A stretch of 64,000 nucleotides of DNA from Diphasiastrum complanatum (taxonomy: Eukaryota > Streptophyta > Lycopodiopsida > Lycopodiales > Lycopodiaceae), in NCBI GenBank assembly GCA_029204225.1, contig CM055093.1, forward strand, positions 35,042,525-35,106,524, written 5' to 3'. Below are positions 51,271 to 62,613 of this stretch, piece after piece. The notes below the pieces were generated by a model that was given only the letters and a program-made list of their open reading frames with translations, did no database searches and was not told the origin of the DNA. Numbering within the stretch: the first letter of the stretch is position 1; the number at the start of each line of letters is the position of its first letter. A program made the position numbers and the translations under genes.

Positions 51271-52440
51271 CCTAGTTGGGGGCCATCGTAAACATCTTTC
51301 GATTTTGGCACTTGTTCTTCAGGTTCATGATGTGCTTTTGGTAGCATAATAACCACATCATCCAAAGTGAAATGCTCTGGCATATCATGCTATACTTCAT
51401 CTGATTTCTCTATTTCAAAAGGATTAGCCTTGGATCTTCGTTTAGCCTTCTTAGCAGGAATTGATCGTGGAGGTGATGACTTCCTAGACGGTGATGTCTT
51501 GCGAGAACTCTGACTTGAAGAATCGTCCTCGACTTTCCCTTTGTCTTTATACAATAAAGGTGGCACATTCTTAGAATCAACCTTTTGAGGTGGATATTCT
51601 CATTTCAGGACCATATTATAATGTTGCTTAGCTTGTTTCTTCGTCATTGATCCTGTAATCTAGTATTCCTTCAATATAACTGCTTTTGGCGATTTTATTG
51701 TTGATTCATCAAGAATATTAGTACAAATGTTTGCATGCTAGATACGGCCTTCCCTCTATGTGACGAGCTTGAAAATCCGCACATGTGCAAGACGGTTGTT
51801 GTGTTATGCTGACATCGTACTCTCCCTCATGGTCTAAACAAAATGTTGTAATGGTGAAGATTTCATGGTGTCCTTCTTTGACACACCTAACAACCTTCGC
51901 ACTGGCCAACATAGTAAGACACCGATCAATGCGTTGTGCTTTGAGTGAGATCGTTGATCTGGTTTTAAATCGTCTTCTGGGTGGCAGAGTATCTCCTGCG
52001 TTTGGGAAAGATGATTCATGATCTTCAGTGGTGCCATGTCCTAGTGGGTGTTGTCCTAGTGTGCAATGTTGTTCATGAGAGTTTGATGCACCAGCACCCC
52101 TTTCATGAGAAATTGGTGGCTCGCCCCCATCCACAATCTGCATTTGTAAGACATAACCTCCACGTGTCAGGATGTCAGCTTCCTGTTGAGTTGAATTAGT
52201 GCCTTTGGTGATTAGCCAAATGTTGGAAAGTTTATGAGGCATTTGAGTAATCCATTTGTTTGTTTTCCACGTGTGTGTTCAATCACCGATACAAAACCAC
52301 ATAGATTGTGGAGTGCTTCCTTTAATATGCTTTCTAATATCGTAGAAGGAAGGCGCTGCGATACCTCTCATTGAACAACCAATAGGACGTTCACAAGGAC
52401 CCTCTTTACAAATCAACCCAAGCCACTTGACTTGACTATT
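51271..52440 (-). pseudogene. SWIM zinc-finger coding segment inside the gypsy element
   Basis: A minus-strand frame beginning near 52440 (SQVKWLGLICKEGPCERPIG, SMRGIAAPSFYDIRKH, MWFCIGD), with TGA near 52280, then continuing in the same frame as TWKTNKWITQMPHKLSNIWL. Near its end CTCADFQARHIEGRPYLACKH gives the C-x-C-x(n)-C-x-H signature of a SWIM domain, which binds DNA or protein in MuDR/FAR1-type transposases and MEKK1-type proteins. After a one-base shift it goes on as a basic, serine-rich tail (KTSPSRKSSPPRS) to MPEHFTLDDVV, just before the gypsy RT segment. No transposase core is visible. It may be a captured host exon or an extra domain of this gypsy lineage. Confidence 0.65.
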
Positions 52441-52444
52441 GGCA

Positions 52445-52677
52445 GCTATTCTTCATATTGCCCACATACTTATGTGTACTTATGTTGTTGTGTGGAGGGT
52501 GATGCTTTAGTGTACTCCATATATTTGAAAGACTTGCACAACTTTGATAATTAGCAAGAAATATAGTCATATACTACCATAATTACTTATAACAACTCTT
52601 TTATCATAGCTATTCTTCATATTGCCCACATACTTATGCGTACTTATGTTGTTGTGTGGAGGGTGATGCTTTAGTGT
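52445..52677. repeat. Spaced 72-bp direct repeat
   Basis: AGCTATTCTTCATATTGCCC through to GGAGGGTGATGCTTTAGTGTA at about 52445-52516 recurs at 52606-52677 with one or two changes. About 90 bp separates them. Confidence 0.9.
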
Positions 52678-52899
52678 AACTCTTTAATCATTCTGTGAAG
52701 ATTTACTCAAATAATGGATATTGGTCTTGCTTTTCAAAAAAAATTGTATGCTTGATTATATTGATTTGCAGTGTAATTGAAGTAATTGCAATGTAGCAAA
52801 TCTCTTCAATGACAAAAAATAAATTTGAAATATTACTGAGAATTTGGGCAACATTGGTTGTTACGAGTCCTTTCGGTTGAAAGTGGGTTGATGCTTGCT

Positions 52900-54228
52900 T
52901 GGTCTTTAATTGATGTTGTTGGTGGATTTTCTATTGCTGGAAGATAGAAACTCTTCTATAGATGATGAGTTATTGCGGAATGGATTTTCTTCCAGTATCT
53001 CCATCAGATAAAGTTGTTGCAGACTCCGAGTGGCTCGACCATTAAAGGATTGTCTGCTCAACATGGTTAATGTGGCGGGACCCACTAGGTAAGGCTTGGC
53101 CAATAGTATTTCAAGTCGGTTCTTTTATTGTTGGGACATGGGTGCTTCAGGAAAAGCGTGGGTAAAATTTGCTTACGTAAAACCTGAAGTTTTATTGATT
53201 GTTGATAAGCAAGAACCTGGACTTGCCATATTTTCAATAAGGGTCTGGTGGCCATACCGGATAACCTTGTTCATTGATAATTGGGTAGTCAAGGCATTCC
53301 ATCGGAGGATCCCAAGATAAGTATTGCTGATATAATGGATTCTCATAGATCAGCGCAACTGGTCCCAATGTCATGGACTCCCCCAAATCATAATGTGGAT
53401 ATGACATGCTTGCTTGACTCTCTTGTCTGTCCAGGTATTCATGGTATGCCATAACCTGAAGACTTTCCTCAGAAGTCAATATCAAAGATTTAGGACAAGG
53501 CTTTGTCATTGTAGGTGCTAGTTGTTCCCTGAGAGATTCATCACTAAGAAATCTTTGTAATGATTGCGTTAAGAGCCCTGATAGAACCTGCCGGAATTCC
53601 TCGGTTGCCAATTTCTTGACTTCCTCAGCTATCATTGGCTTGATAGATCCTACCAGCTCTTGCTTCTGTGATGTTGTTGTCGGTTTGCTCGTGGGTTTGT
53701 TTGTGTGCCTTGGGACTTTTGTCAAATTGCCTTCTTCCTCACTCGTTTCATAACCAGGTGGCACTAGGATTTTTCGTTTGTAGTGTATTTTTTCTGTAGG
53801 TGGATTGGTGGATTGGTGGACAGGTGCATATCGATCTACATAAGCCAAATGCCTCCTAGCTATTTGTGAATTTCTCATCGGGCAATTTCAATCTTGGCAC
53901 GGATGATTAACTCCACATTGTGCACAACAAGGTTCGAATGTTGATTGACTCCTTGATGTGGACATTCGACTCGATGATATTTTCCTCCGCATCCATAGCA
54001 TCTTACCGAGTGCAATATACCATCGCCTCTAAGTTGATAGGCATACATTGGTAATAGATTCCCCTTATGATCTTCCACAAAATAAATTGGTAGGCTATTG
54101 TGGTCTTCCTTGGAGTTCGGAGACATGCAAGATGATATGACCAATACCTTGGCATCTTCAACGACTGTCGAACTCACAACCATTCTTGAGGAACTAACAC
54201 CACTTGTGGAAACTCGAAGGTAAGCCAC
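52900..54228 (-). pseudogene. gag-like region of the gypsy element
   Basis: Two adjacent frames on the minus strand. 54228-53875 has CYGCGGKYHRVEC, a knuckle-like C-x2-C-x4-H-x3-C one residue short of canonical retroviral-type spacing. 53878-53234 overlaps its end, is 214 residues long, proline- and serine-rich, contains a helical stretch KPMIAEEVKKLATEEFRQVL, and ends PVWPPDPY. A short third frame lies at 53103-52906. Position upstream of RT/integrase on the same strand and the knuckle suggest gag, but I do not recognise the family. It could instead be a separate host-like gene. Confidence 0.45.
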
Positions 54229-54563
54229 AGTTCAAGTGTAAGATGTACTCACCAAGCAATTGTATCCAGTTTGTAATCGTTTATTATTCTCTGCTACTGA
54301 TTGCGCCAAAAGATCATCAATGCCAAGAGTAGTGATTCATGAGGGGACTCACTAGACAACATCATGTTGTTGAAGAAAAATTCGATGTACAACTTCTTCC
54401 AAGGAAGTAGATTCCTAGGGCAAGGTTTGCCAGAAGATCGATGTTACATATTCAAGATGTCAGTGCAAGGTCCTGCTTTCGGTGTTAATATTGTGAATAG
54501 AATGAGGAGGGTCGGCAACGGAGACCTGAAGAACATGTGGGTGCAGTTTGACCACACAATGAG
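54229..54563. other. Spacer between gypsy remains and small LTR element
   Basis: No feature recognised apart from the possible 5' leader of the gypsy element. No tRNA primer-site match was found. Confidence 0.4.
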
Positions 54564-55043
54564 TATAAAGTCCTCTAGCAAGGATCCTATTCTAAGCATG
54601 CCAATAACAAGCAACACAAGGGAAACGGATGGTGGACAAACCAACCCAACCAATCCTAGATCCCCGAAGCTATGGATCAATCTCAAAGAGGAATGAGGAT
54701 TCACACCAGCAGCATACTGGTACCAATCGTGCAATCAAGCATACACACTAGTGAGACACCAATAGGTATACTTATACCCTCCAAAGCCCATGCACCACTA
54801 GTAGTGCACTGTGACACCTCATTGGACACCTCTGTAGCCTATCTGGGTCATGTCATCCAGTTCCCCAATGACTCACTGATAGACCCATATGATCCACCAT
54901 CATGAGTTTAGGCATACAACCATTAACTATGAGCTTATACACATAAGGGCCCCAATTCCCTTATAGTCACAATTAACTTACGGGTTGTAGGTCTACTGAT
55001 CCCTAGCGTGGACACGCTACTGAGACCAGTTGTGGGCATGACA
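54564..55043 (-). repeat. LTR of the small element, 3' copy
   Basis: Shares TATAAAGTCCTCTA, CAACACAA-GGAAACG and the GGGCCCCAATTCCCTTATAG block with 55485-55975. About 5-8% divergence by eye, so an old insertion. Confidence 0.85.
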
Positions 55044-55484
55044 TTATTCCCCCCTTATTTAAGTTCTATCCCCAAAACTTAAAACTAGGGAAGTTACTCC
55101 TTAAGCTCCCTTCCTGTTATCGAAAATCATCATTGTCTATGCAACTCTTCCATCGAACCATATGCTTGGTAACTATATGATTTCTCAATCATTTAGATGT
55201 TGTATCCAAGATTCTATGGGTTCAAGTCGAGACACACCCGATGATTGATCCAATAGGTCCAATTGGTCTCCAGAACCAAGATGCTCTCCTTCACGTAGAC
55301 TCATCAAAAAAAGGTGATCCTCGGGAAGAGCAATTCAAAATTTTATTACTTTGTTGCTTACTCCGATTTCTCGAAAAACGTCGAGATTCTGTATCACACA
55401 ATGGAAAAACCCCCACACAATTCGAGATTTCACCAAGAGCACAAATCATTGGCAAAACCTGCTTAGAAATGGCTCTTATACCAA

Positions 55485-55975
55485 TATAAAGTCCTCTACC
55501 AAGGATCCTATTCTAAGCATGCCAATAACAAGCAACACAATGGAAACGAGGTAGACAAACCAACCCAACCAATCCTAGATTGAACGGATCTAGCCCCCAA
55601 GCTATGGATCAATCTCAAAGAGGAATGAGGATTCACACCAGCAGCATATTGCTACCAGTCATGCAATCAAGCATACACTAGTGAGACCCCAATAGGTATA
55701 CTTATACCCTCCAAGGCCCATGCACCATTAGTAGTCTATTGTGACACCTCATTGGACACTTCTGCAGCCTATCTAGGCCACGTCATCTAGTTCCCCAATG
55801 ACTCACTGATAGACTCATATATATCCACCATCATGAGTTTAGGCCTACAACCATGACCTATGCCCTTATACACATAAGGGCCCCAATTCCCTTATAGTCA
55901 CAATTAACTTACAGGTTGTTGGTCTACTGATCCCTAGCATGGACACGCTACCCAAGACCAGTCATGGGCATGACA
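55485..55975 (-). repeat. LTR of the small element, 5' copy
   Basis: Partner of 54564-55043, slightly longer because of an added TTGAACGGATCTAG-type segment near 55580. Next to the degenerate primer site at 55471-55483. Confidence 0.85.
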
Positions 55976-57270
55976 AGGAGGGTTAGTGGATGGAGTACAA
56001 TGGCCTGTCATATCTATGACCCTGGGTACTACCCATTACAACATGTTTTGTAATTCTCCTAGTAACTTTTACCATGTTGTCATACATTCACTAATATTTG
56101 TTATTGTAGCATACAAGAACTACTCACAATTGTCGTTTGTGAAGAAACAAAATGTTTCTATTACCAAAGCTTTGCTAGCTTTCCACCCTGGCTTTGACAG
56201 AAAAGACACACGAAACAAAAATGTTCGTGAACAATTTCACGACACACGACATGAAATTGTTTCGCGACACAAAATCATTCGTGCTCCACAAAGGACCAAG
56301 AAGATCAGCCAAGTACCATGGGGTACAAGTATTTGATCAGATATCATGACATCAGCACAAGTACTCTAGAACGTGGCTAATCTGCCACTCTTGTAATCCA
56401 TGATTAGTTGTAGATGTTTAATCTTTTTGATCTGGAAGTTACACGACGCGACACGAAACAGTTCGCGATATATATACTTTCTGCTTGATGCATAAAATGG
56501 TAAGACGAAAATATACTAAATAGATGTCCGCCTGTGAGCGACAATTTTGTAAGAGGATCAGCAGATCCAGAAGTCTACTAGTAAGCGAGACACTATTCGT
56601 GAGAGAATTGCATTTCTATCATGCCAATGCACTGTGTGGATCTCTCGCACATTGCTTGAAATCAAAAGATCAATAGATAATATTGTAGTTGTTATGTGCA
56701 TATTATTCTGAATGATTGTATGATCTCAAATGAATATTTCCCTGCTACTATTTGTGTATCTGATTCACTTGTTTATTCAATTTCGCACATTGGTTTAATT
56801 TTGTTGAATGCTATATTAAACTATAACGTAGATCAGCAGTGTCTATCTACATTCTGGAAGATTGTAAGAATGATATAGCCGGTAGTGACCAGCAATCATA
56901 TCTGAATTTTACACGAACTGATTTTATTCGCAAATGTTTTCGCTTCATGTTTCGCTTCGCGATCACTTGGCTTTAAGTGTAAATCAATTTCAAAGCTCAC
57001 TTAAGTTTTGTTTCGCTTTGCTTCGCTTCATCTAGTTTCATTTCGTTTCATTACAAAGCCTGATTGATCTTTTCATGAATTCTTCTCTTTCGTCTAATTT
57101 CGCTTCGTTTCGTTTCGTTGCAAAGCTTGATTGGATCACGAATTCTTTTCGAGCAAAAATTATTCATGATCAGAACAGTATCGTGAAATGTTCGCGAATC
57201 GTTCAAGAGATTCCTGTTAGTTCGTTACTAGAATTTTACTGAAATTTTGAATTTGCACACTGTCCATCAA
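55976..57270 (+). repeat. LTR-like region rich in TTCG/TCGCGA words
   Basis: Ends CCATCAA directly before a perfect primer site TGGTATCAGAGCC (57271-57283), so its right part should be a copia-type 5' LTR. The start is not known. It carries many CACGAAAC, TTCGCGA and TTCGTGA words at 56205-56470 and a TTCGCTTCGTTTCGTTTCG-type tract at 56940-57120. No coding sequence. Confidence 0.55.
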
Positions 57271-57283
57271 TGGTATCAGAGCC
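57271..57283 (+). other. Copia primer-binding site
   Basis: TGGTATCAGAGCC, a perfect match, one base after CCATCAA. Confidence 0.85.
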
Positions 57284-57348
57284 ACCATGTCAGATGGTAG
57301 CTGACAAAGGCCTTAGATAAAGGTTTGTTTGAGAAATAGAGGAGCAGT

Positions 57349-57869
57349 TGTTGACTGATCCCCTGCTCCAGAGGATCTGTTGTTTTACTATTTTCTTGAT
57401 TCTTCTTTAGAACTGTTTCTGCCTGTTACCAAGCTTCATGACATTCGTTATATGTGTTCTTGATATTACAATGCCAAACCAGGCAGAAGGGACAGATTGA
57501 TGTTGTAGTATTAATGTCCTGCCTATCAGAGGACAACTTAGAGTCATTCTCTCTTGAAAACACGTACATTCAAACAGAGATGCAAGCCTTGAACGTTCAT
57601 TTATAGATCAGCATACAGCCCAAATGAACGTTCAATAGATTCTACAGCTACCTACTTTGAAAAATGAACTGAATTAGATCCTACAATATACTAACACTGA
57701 GCTACACTTGCATTAATTGACAAAACAAGAAACAATAACTAATCTACAACATCTTAGAGGTCCAAGAATCAAGAAACCAACCAGTCTTTTGATCATTGGA
57801 CATCCCAAGAACATCAAGAACTAGAATGTTGCAGAATTTGCAAGATTTATACCACATTTCTAGCCTATT
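57349..57869 (+). repeat. 0.52-kb direct repeat, copy 1
   Basis: TGTTGACTGATCCCCTGCTC through to TTTCTAGCCTA, about 95% identical by eye to 60792-61312. No coding content. See copy 2. Confidence 0.92.
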
Positions 57870-57959
57870 TAGTTTACTTAGAATGTTGGCTCCTACATTA
57901 TTATACAAACAAGAAAAGAAGATGATGCTATTGTATTTGAATGTAGTGCAGGATTAGAC

Positions 57960-59280
57960 TGTGGTGCAAGGGCGGTCGAAATTCGGTGTCAGTTGAGTGC
58001 GGTTGCTACGTGTCAAATGATAATGCAGGTGGGGTGCGGTTGTGCAGTTGGAATGCGGCTGTTTGTGGATGAATGCGGTCTTTACGAATGCACTTAGGGT
58101 GCGGTCGGTTTGTGGTTGAATGCTTGTTGTTGCGGTTCAAGGGCAAATGGAGATGGGGTGCGGTTGAACGCAGTCGTTGCAGTTGATGATGGTCAGTTGC
58201 GATTTGGTGCAGTGATGGTAGTCAGTTGCGATCTGGTGTGGTGATGGCGGTCACTACGGTGCAACAGTGGACGCAGGTGGACTGCTATCTGGTTGTGGGT
58301 GAATGAGTCCGCAACAGTGGAACAGTGGATGCAGTTTGAATTGGTGTGTTTGTGTTGTGATGTGGTTTAATGCGGTTTCCACGGTCAATTGTGATTTCAG
58401 CAGTCGATTGTGGTTTCAACGGATGATTGCGAGTGTGAATGCGGTGCTATGCAAATGCGGTTAGAGGGTGGCTGTTTGCGGATGGAATGGGATAGTTTGT
58501 GGGTGAAGGGTCTTTGTGCAATCGTAAGGTGGTGTTTGTGGGAAAATGCGGTGGTAGTGTAATCGTAAGGTGGGACAAGTGCGGACTACTGGGATAATTG
58601 GAGGCTCGTTGCAGTTGCGATGGTTGACGGTGGTGGTTTGATTGCGGTCTACGGTGGTTGCTAGTGTTGATTGCAATCAGTTGCAGTTCAAGGGCAAATG
58701 GAGATGGGGTGCGTGTGCAAGCGATTGTAGCAGTCAATTGGCAGTTTAAGAGGGTGGCTTGTTTGCGGGTGTGATTCTGTGGGAGTGCGGGCGTGATGCG
58801 ATGCTAGTGTAGTCATAAGGTAATGTTTGCGGGAGAATGAAATAGTGTGCGGTTGAAGGGCGGGCTGTTGCGGTGCAAGGGCAGATGTAGTTAAAGAGTT
58901 GTAGTTTGCCATGGAATGCGGTGTAATGTGGTTCAAAGGCGGATGCAGGTGGAAGGTGGGTGGTTGCATTGGAATGCGATGTAATGGGTGTATGCAATCG
59001 GTTGGTAGGGGAATGCGGTGTAATGCGATTCAAAGGTGGATGCTGAGGGAGTGTAGTCGTAAGGTGGGGCGAGTGCGGTCATGATGGTTGTTGTGGTTGA
59101 ATGTGGCATGAGTGCAGTCGTAAAGCTGTGCGAGTGCGGGCTGTTGCGGCTAGGATGGTAAGCTGTTGTGGTTGTAATGTGGTGTGATTGCAGTGATAAG
59201 GCGATGCTAATATAGTATAATGCAGTGCCAGGTCAGAATGTGATGCAAGGGTGGTCAGGATCTGATGTTTGTTGTACTCG
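57960..59280. repeat. GCGGT-rich degenerate repeat tract
   Basis: About 1.3 kb in which words such as TGCGGTTG, GGTGCGG and GAATGCGGT recur at irregular spacing with G/T strand bias. GC content is well above the surroundings. The minus strand gives long Pro/Thr/Ser/His-rich frames, best explained as artefacts of the base bias. Confidence 0.75.
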
Positions 59281-60545
59281 TCAGTTCTGATTGTTATTTG
59301 AAGGTTCTATGGTCTGGCGTGGATTTGGTCTGGTTGAGATGGTGAGGGATCCCTTTGGTCAAGATCTGACGATGGGCTCCAGCTTCGGTTAAGATTTGAA
59401 CGATGGGCTCCGGCTTCGGTCGAGATTTTAACGAGCACTTCGGCTCCGGTCGAGATCCGAGGCAGTGCATCGGTAGAGATCTGAATGAGGCCGTCGGTTG
59501 AGATTTGAAGCAGGCTGTCGATTGAGATTTCACGAAAAATCGTCAGTCGAGATTTCATAGATCACCGTCGGTTGAGATTTAACAGATGATCGTCGGTAGA
59601 GATTTAACAGATCACCGTCAGTTGACAGATGACCATTGGTCGAGATTTAATAGATCACTTTTGGTTGAGATTTAACAGCTCACTTCGGTTGAGATGGGAG
59701 GTAGTGCATCGGGTGAGATCTGATAGATCACTCCGGTTGAGATGGAAGTGTGAGAGGACGGAAGGAGCATGAAGGGTGGCTGAGGCAGTGTGAGGCTTTA
59801 GGGGATGAGCGTGGAGGTTTGTCTAGGACGAATAGGGATTACGGTTGAATGCGGTCGCAACGAGATGGAGTGTGGTCGCAACGGGTGTATGCGGGCCGTT
59901 TGCGTTGTGCGGATGCTTGCGGTGTTTGCGATGTGCAGAGGTTGCGATGGAATGGGGATGAAGGGTGATGTCGTAAGGTGGGGAGAGTGCGGACTGTTGC
60001 GACTGAATGCAGCTGTTGGGATTGAAGGCGATCGTGACGGGTGAATGCAGTTGTTGCGATGGAATGTGGTCACGACGGATGGAGTGTTGTCATAGGATGG
60101 AATGTGACTATTTGCGATGGTATGCGATTGTTGCGATGGGAGGCAGCTATTGCGAGGGAATGTGGTCAGTTGCGGTGGTGAGGAGTCCCTTCTGTCTAGA
60201 TTGGATAGAATCTCGTCGGTTGAGATTTGATACAGTCTCTCCGGGTGAGATGTGAACATTGTGCTCCGGTTGAGAGGCAACAGAGGGCGTCGGTTGAGAT
60301 CTAAGACTGTCTGTCGGTTGAGATCTGAAGCAGGCCGTCAGTTGAGATCTCACTGAGGGACACCGATTGAGATGGGAGGCAGTGCGTCGGTTGAGATCTG
60401 ACAGATTGGCCTCTGGTTGAGATTTAACTGATGGGCGCCAATTGAGATGGGAGGCTGTGCGTCAGTTGAGATCTGACAGATTGGCCTCCTTTGGATGAAA
60501 TTTAAGCTGGGCCTCTGGTAGAGATTTAAAGCATGAGGAACGGGA
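59281..60545. repeat. Degenerate ~20-27-bp repeats (GGTTGAGATTT family)
   Basis: Imperfect units of the form TCGGTTGAGATTTAACAGATCAC occupy 59300-59745 and 60200-60540. Between them (59770-60180) is a patch of GCGGT/GTTGCGATGG words. Units vary in the tail (AACAGATCAC, GGAGGCAGTGCG, GAAGCAGGC). Confidence 0.75.
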
Positions 60546-60791
60546 GGAGCGTGAGCTTGGAGTTGAAGGAAATGTAGGTCTGTTTTGGCGTGTGTTAACA
60601 ATGGATTTGCGAGTCTATCGACCCGTGGATTTGTGTAATGAGATAGCCATTGAAGTGGCTCTATCCAGTGTGTAGAAACTCAGATTTGTGAAAAGATTTG
60701 GGAGTTTGTTTGCAGGAATCTGAGCGTGGACTTTGTTGCAGTTCTTATGGAGTTAGATTGTATTGGAGTTCAAGTGGCAACGAGCGACAAA

Positions 60792-61312
60792 TGTTGACAG
60801 ATCCCCTGCTCCAGAGGATCTGTTGTTTTACAATTTTCTTGATTCTTCTTCAGAACTGTTTTTGCCTATTACCAGGCTTCATGGCATTCGTTATATGTGT
60901 TCTTGGTATTACAATGCCAAACCAGGCAGAAGGGACAGATTGACGTTGTAGTATTAATGTCCTACCTGTCAAAGGACAACTCAGAGTCGTTCTCTCTCGA
61001 AAACACTTACATTCAAACAGAGATGCAAGCCTTGAACGTTCATTTACAGATCAACATACAGCCCAAATGAACATTCAGTAGATTCTACAGCTACCTACTC
61101 TGAAAAATGAACTGAATCAGATTCTAAAATATACTAACATTGAGCTACACTTGCGTTAATTGACAAAACAAGAAACAAGAACTAACCTACAGCATCTTAG
61201 AGGTCCAAGAATCAAGAAGCCAACCAGTCTTTTGATTCTTGGACATCCCAAGAACATCAAGAGCTAGAATGTTGGAGGATTTGCAAGATTTACACCACAT
61301 TTCTAGCCTACA
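60792..61312 (+). repeat. 0.52-kb direct repeat, copy 2
   Basis: Starts TGTTGACAG and ends TAGCCTACA, so it has the TG...CA form of an LTR. It cuts off the copia gag at 61313. Flanks show no matching TSD and no primer site follows it on either strand, so a solo LTR is likely but not proven. Confidence 0.88.
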
Positions 61313-61728
61313 ATACATGCTAACTCATCATTGAATGCTTTAACCCTCAAAACAAAAGCATGAGTACTTTCATCCTTCTTTTGCAAACTTTGAAAGATTT
61401 GCCTCCTAAGGGTTAGGACCCTTGATGTAGACTTGGACTCATAAATCTTCTTTAAAGATTCCCAAGCCTCACTATATGTAGTGCACTTACCAACTTCCTT
61501 GAGAAGTTCATTGGTCACATTCACCTTTATAGCATGAAGAGATTTCTTTGGCTTCCTATCATACCTAAATTGTTCTTGAGGTGCCAAAGGTCTTTCCTCC
61601 ACACCTACAACAATATCCATCACCTCATTCATCTCAAGGAGAGACTCCATTCTCACCTTCCAAGTTGAATAGCTGCTTGAGATAAGCCTATCATTGCTCT
61701 CCAACATGAAGCCTCCATTTGTAGCCAT
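61303..61728 (-). pseudogene. Ty1/copia gag N-terminus, truncated
   Basis: Starts MATNGGFMLESNDRLISSSY and continues STWKVRMESLLEMNEVMDIV, VTNELLKEVGKCTTYSEAWE, VLTLRRQIFQSLQKKDESTH to FNDELACI, a UBN2-type gag related to copia A (same W-K-V-R-M-E and A-F-V-L-R-V-K motifs). The repeat at 60792-61312 then interrupts it after about 139 residues. An upstream leader of about 590 bp leads back to its primer site at 62327. Confidence 0.88.
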
Positions 61729-62314
61729 GTTGCAATGATTTGATCTTCTCTTTCAACCCATTCCAATGCACTTAGAACTCTCTTGAAAATCAATAAATGA
61801 ATTCAAGAAGAAATCACAAAGATATGGAACCTCTCAAATCTCTTTCTTGCACAAAAAAATAACAAATCCAATACATAGAATTGATGACACTTGATTAACA
61901 AATGATCAACCTACAATATTATGAACTTTTGCACTCTCTAAGATTGAAACACACTCTTGAAAAGTCCAACAACTTCAAACACAAGAGATTCAATCAATTT
62001 TAGAGTTTCCACAAAAGTACACAAATTGAATCATTCACATTCTACATGCAAAAGCTAGAAACTTGATATAGGATCTTGAAGAATTCTAAAACCTTTCTTA
62101 TGCATCAAAACTCACCACAATCCAACAATTAGGGAGGTAAATCGGCCTACTACAAGTATTTTGATCTACATTGAGCTCTGGATTACAAAAATTCTCATTC
62201 TACACATGAAAAATGCTTGATTTTGACTAGGAATCACTCTAGCATGCTCTAGAATTGGTGATACCTCCAAATCACTAACTAGAAATGGCTCCTCCTCCAA
62301 ATAGCCTGCAACAA

Positions 62315-62327
62315 AGCTCTGATACCA
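62315..62327 (-). other. Copia primer-binding site, minus strand
   Basis: Minus strand TGGTATCAGAGCT, directly after TTTTCTTCACA, the presumed LTR end at 62328. It belongs to the minus-strand element with gag at 61303-61728. Confidence 0.85.
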
Positions 62328-62613
62328 TGTGAAGAAAATCAGATCACAAAGACCTAATTATAGTTAAAATAGCAATGATCGACTTATACAGTGCTTTCTT
62401 ATTTCGACGGCACCACGTGTGCTTAGTTCTAGAGTTATCGGGCCATCTTTCTTTTACGAGCCCTTTAAGTGCTTTTAAGCAACTGATCTTTGTACTTACT
62501 TATCAGTTGAATATACAGTTTGTTGAGAGCAATTATGTTGTCTTGTCTTGTTGCACTTGACGTTGTGCTGTGGTGATTGATCTGGTCGGGTGTTTAGACT
62601 GTGTTTTCTTAAC
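62328..62613. repeat. LTR remnant between two outward-facing primer sites
   Basis: 286 bp bounded on the left by a minus-strand primer site and on the right by a plus-strand one. The two ends are similar inverted sequences (TTTTCTTCACATGG on the minus strand; TTTTCTTAACTTGA on the plus). Both ends therefore look like LTR 3' ends pointing away from each other. Confidence 0.55.

Larger units (their letters stand above)
54564..55975 (-). mobile_element. Small non-autonomous LTR element
   Basis: Direct repeats 54564-55043 (480 bp) and 55485-55975 (491 bp) act as LTRs. On the minus strand each begins TGTCATGCCC and ends GGACTTTATA. Beside the right copy the minus strand reads TGGTATAAGAGCC (55483-55471), a primer site with one change. 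Beside the left copy is a purine tract (AAGGGGGGAATAA, minus strand, about 55044-55056). Flanks ATGAG and AGGAG match at four of five bases, compatible with an old TSD. The interior is 441 bp without coding capacity, so the element must have been moved in trans. Confidence 0.75.

Noticed and set aside
57960-60601. Minus-strand Pro/Thr/Ser/His-rich open frames at 58447-60601
   Set aside because: Overlapping frames are all open because of G/T strand bias; no domain, no codon pattern.
60792-61312. Proven solo LTR
   Set aside because: TG...CA ends fit, but flanks show no target duplication and the copia gag does not resume on the other side.
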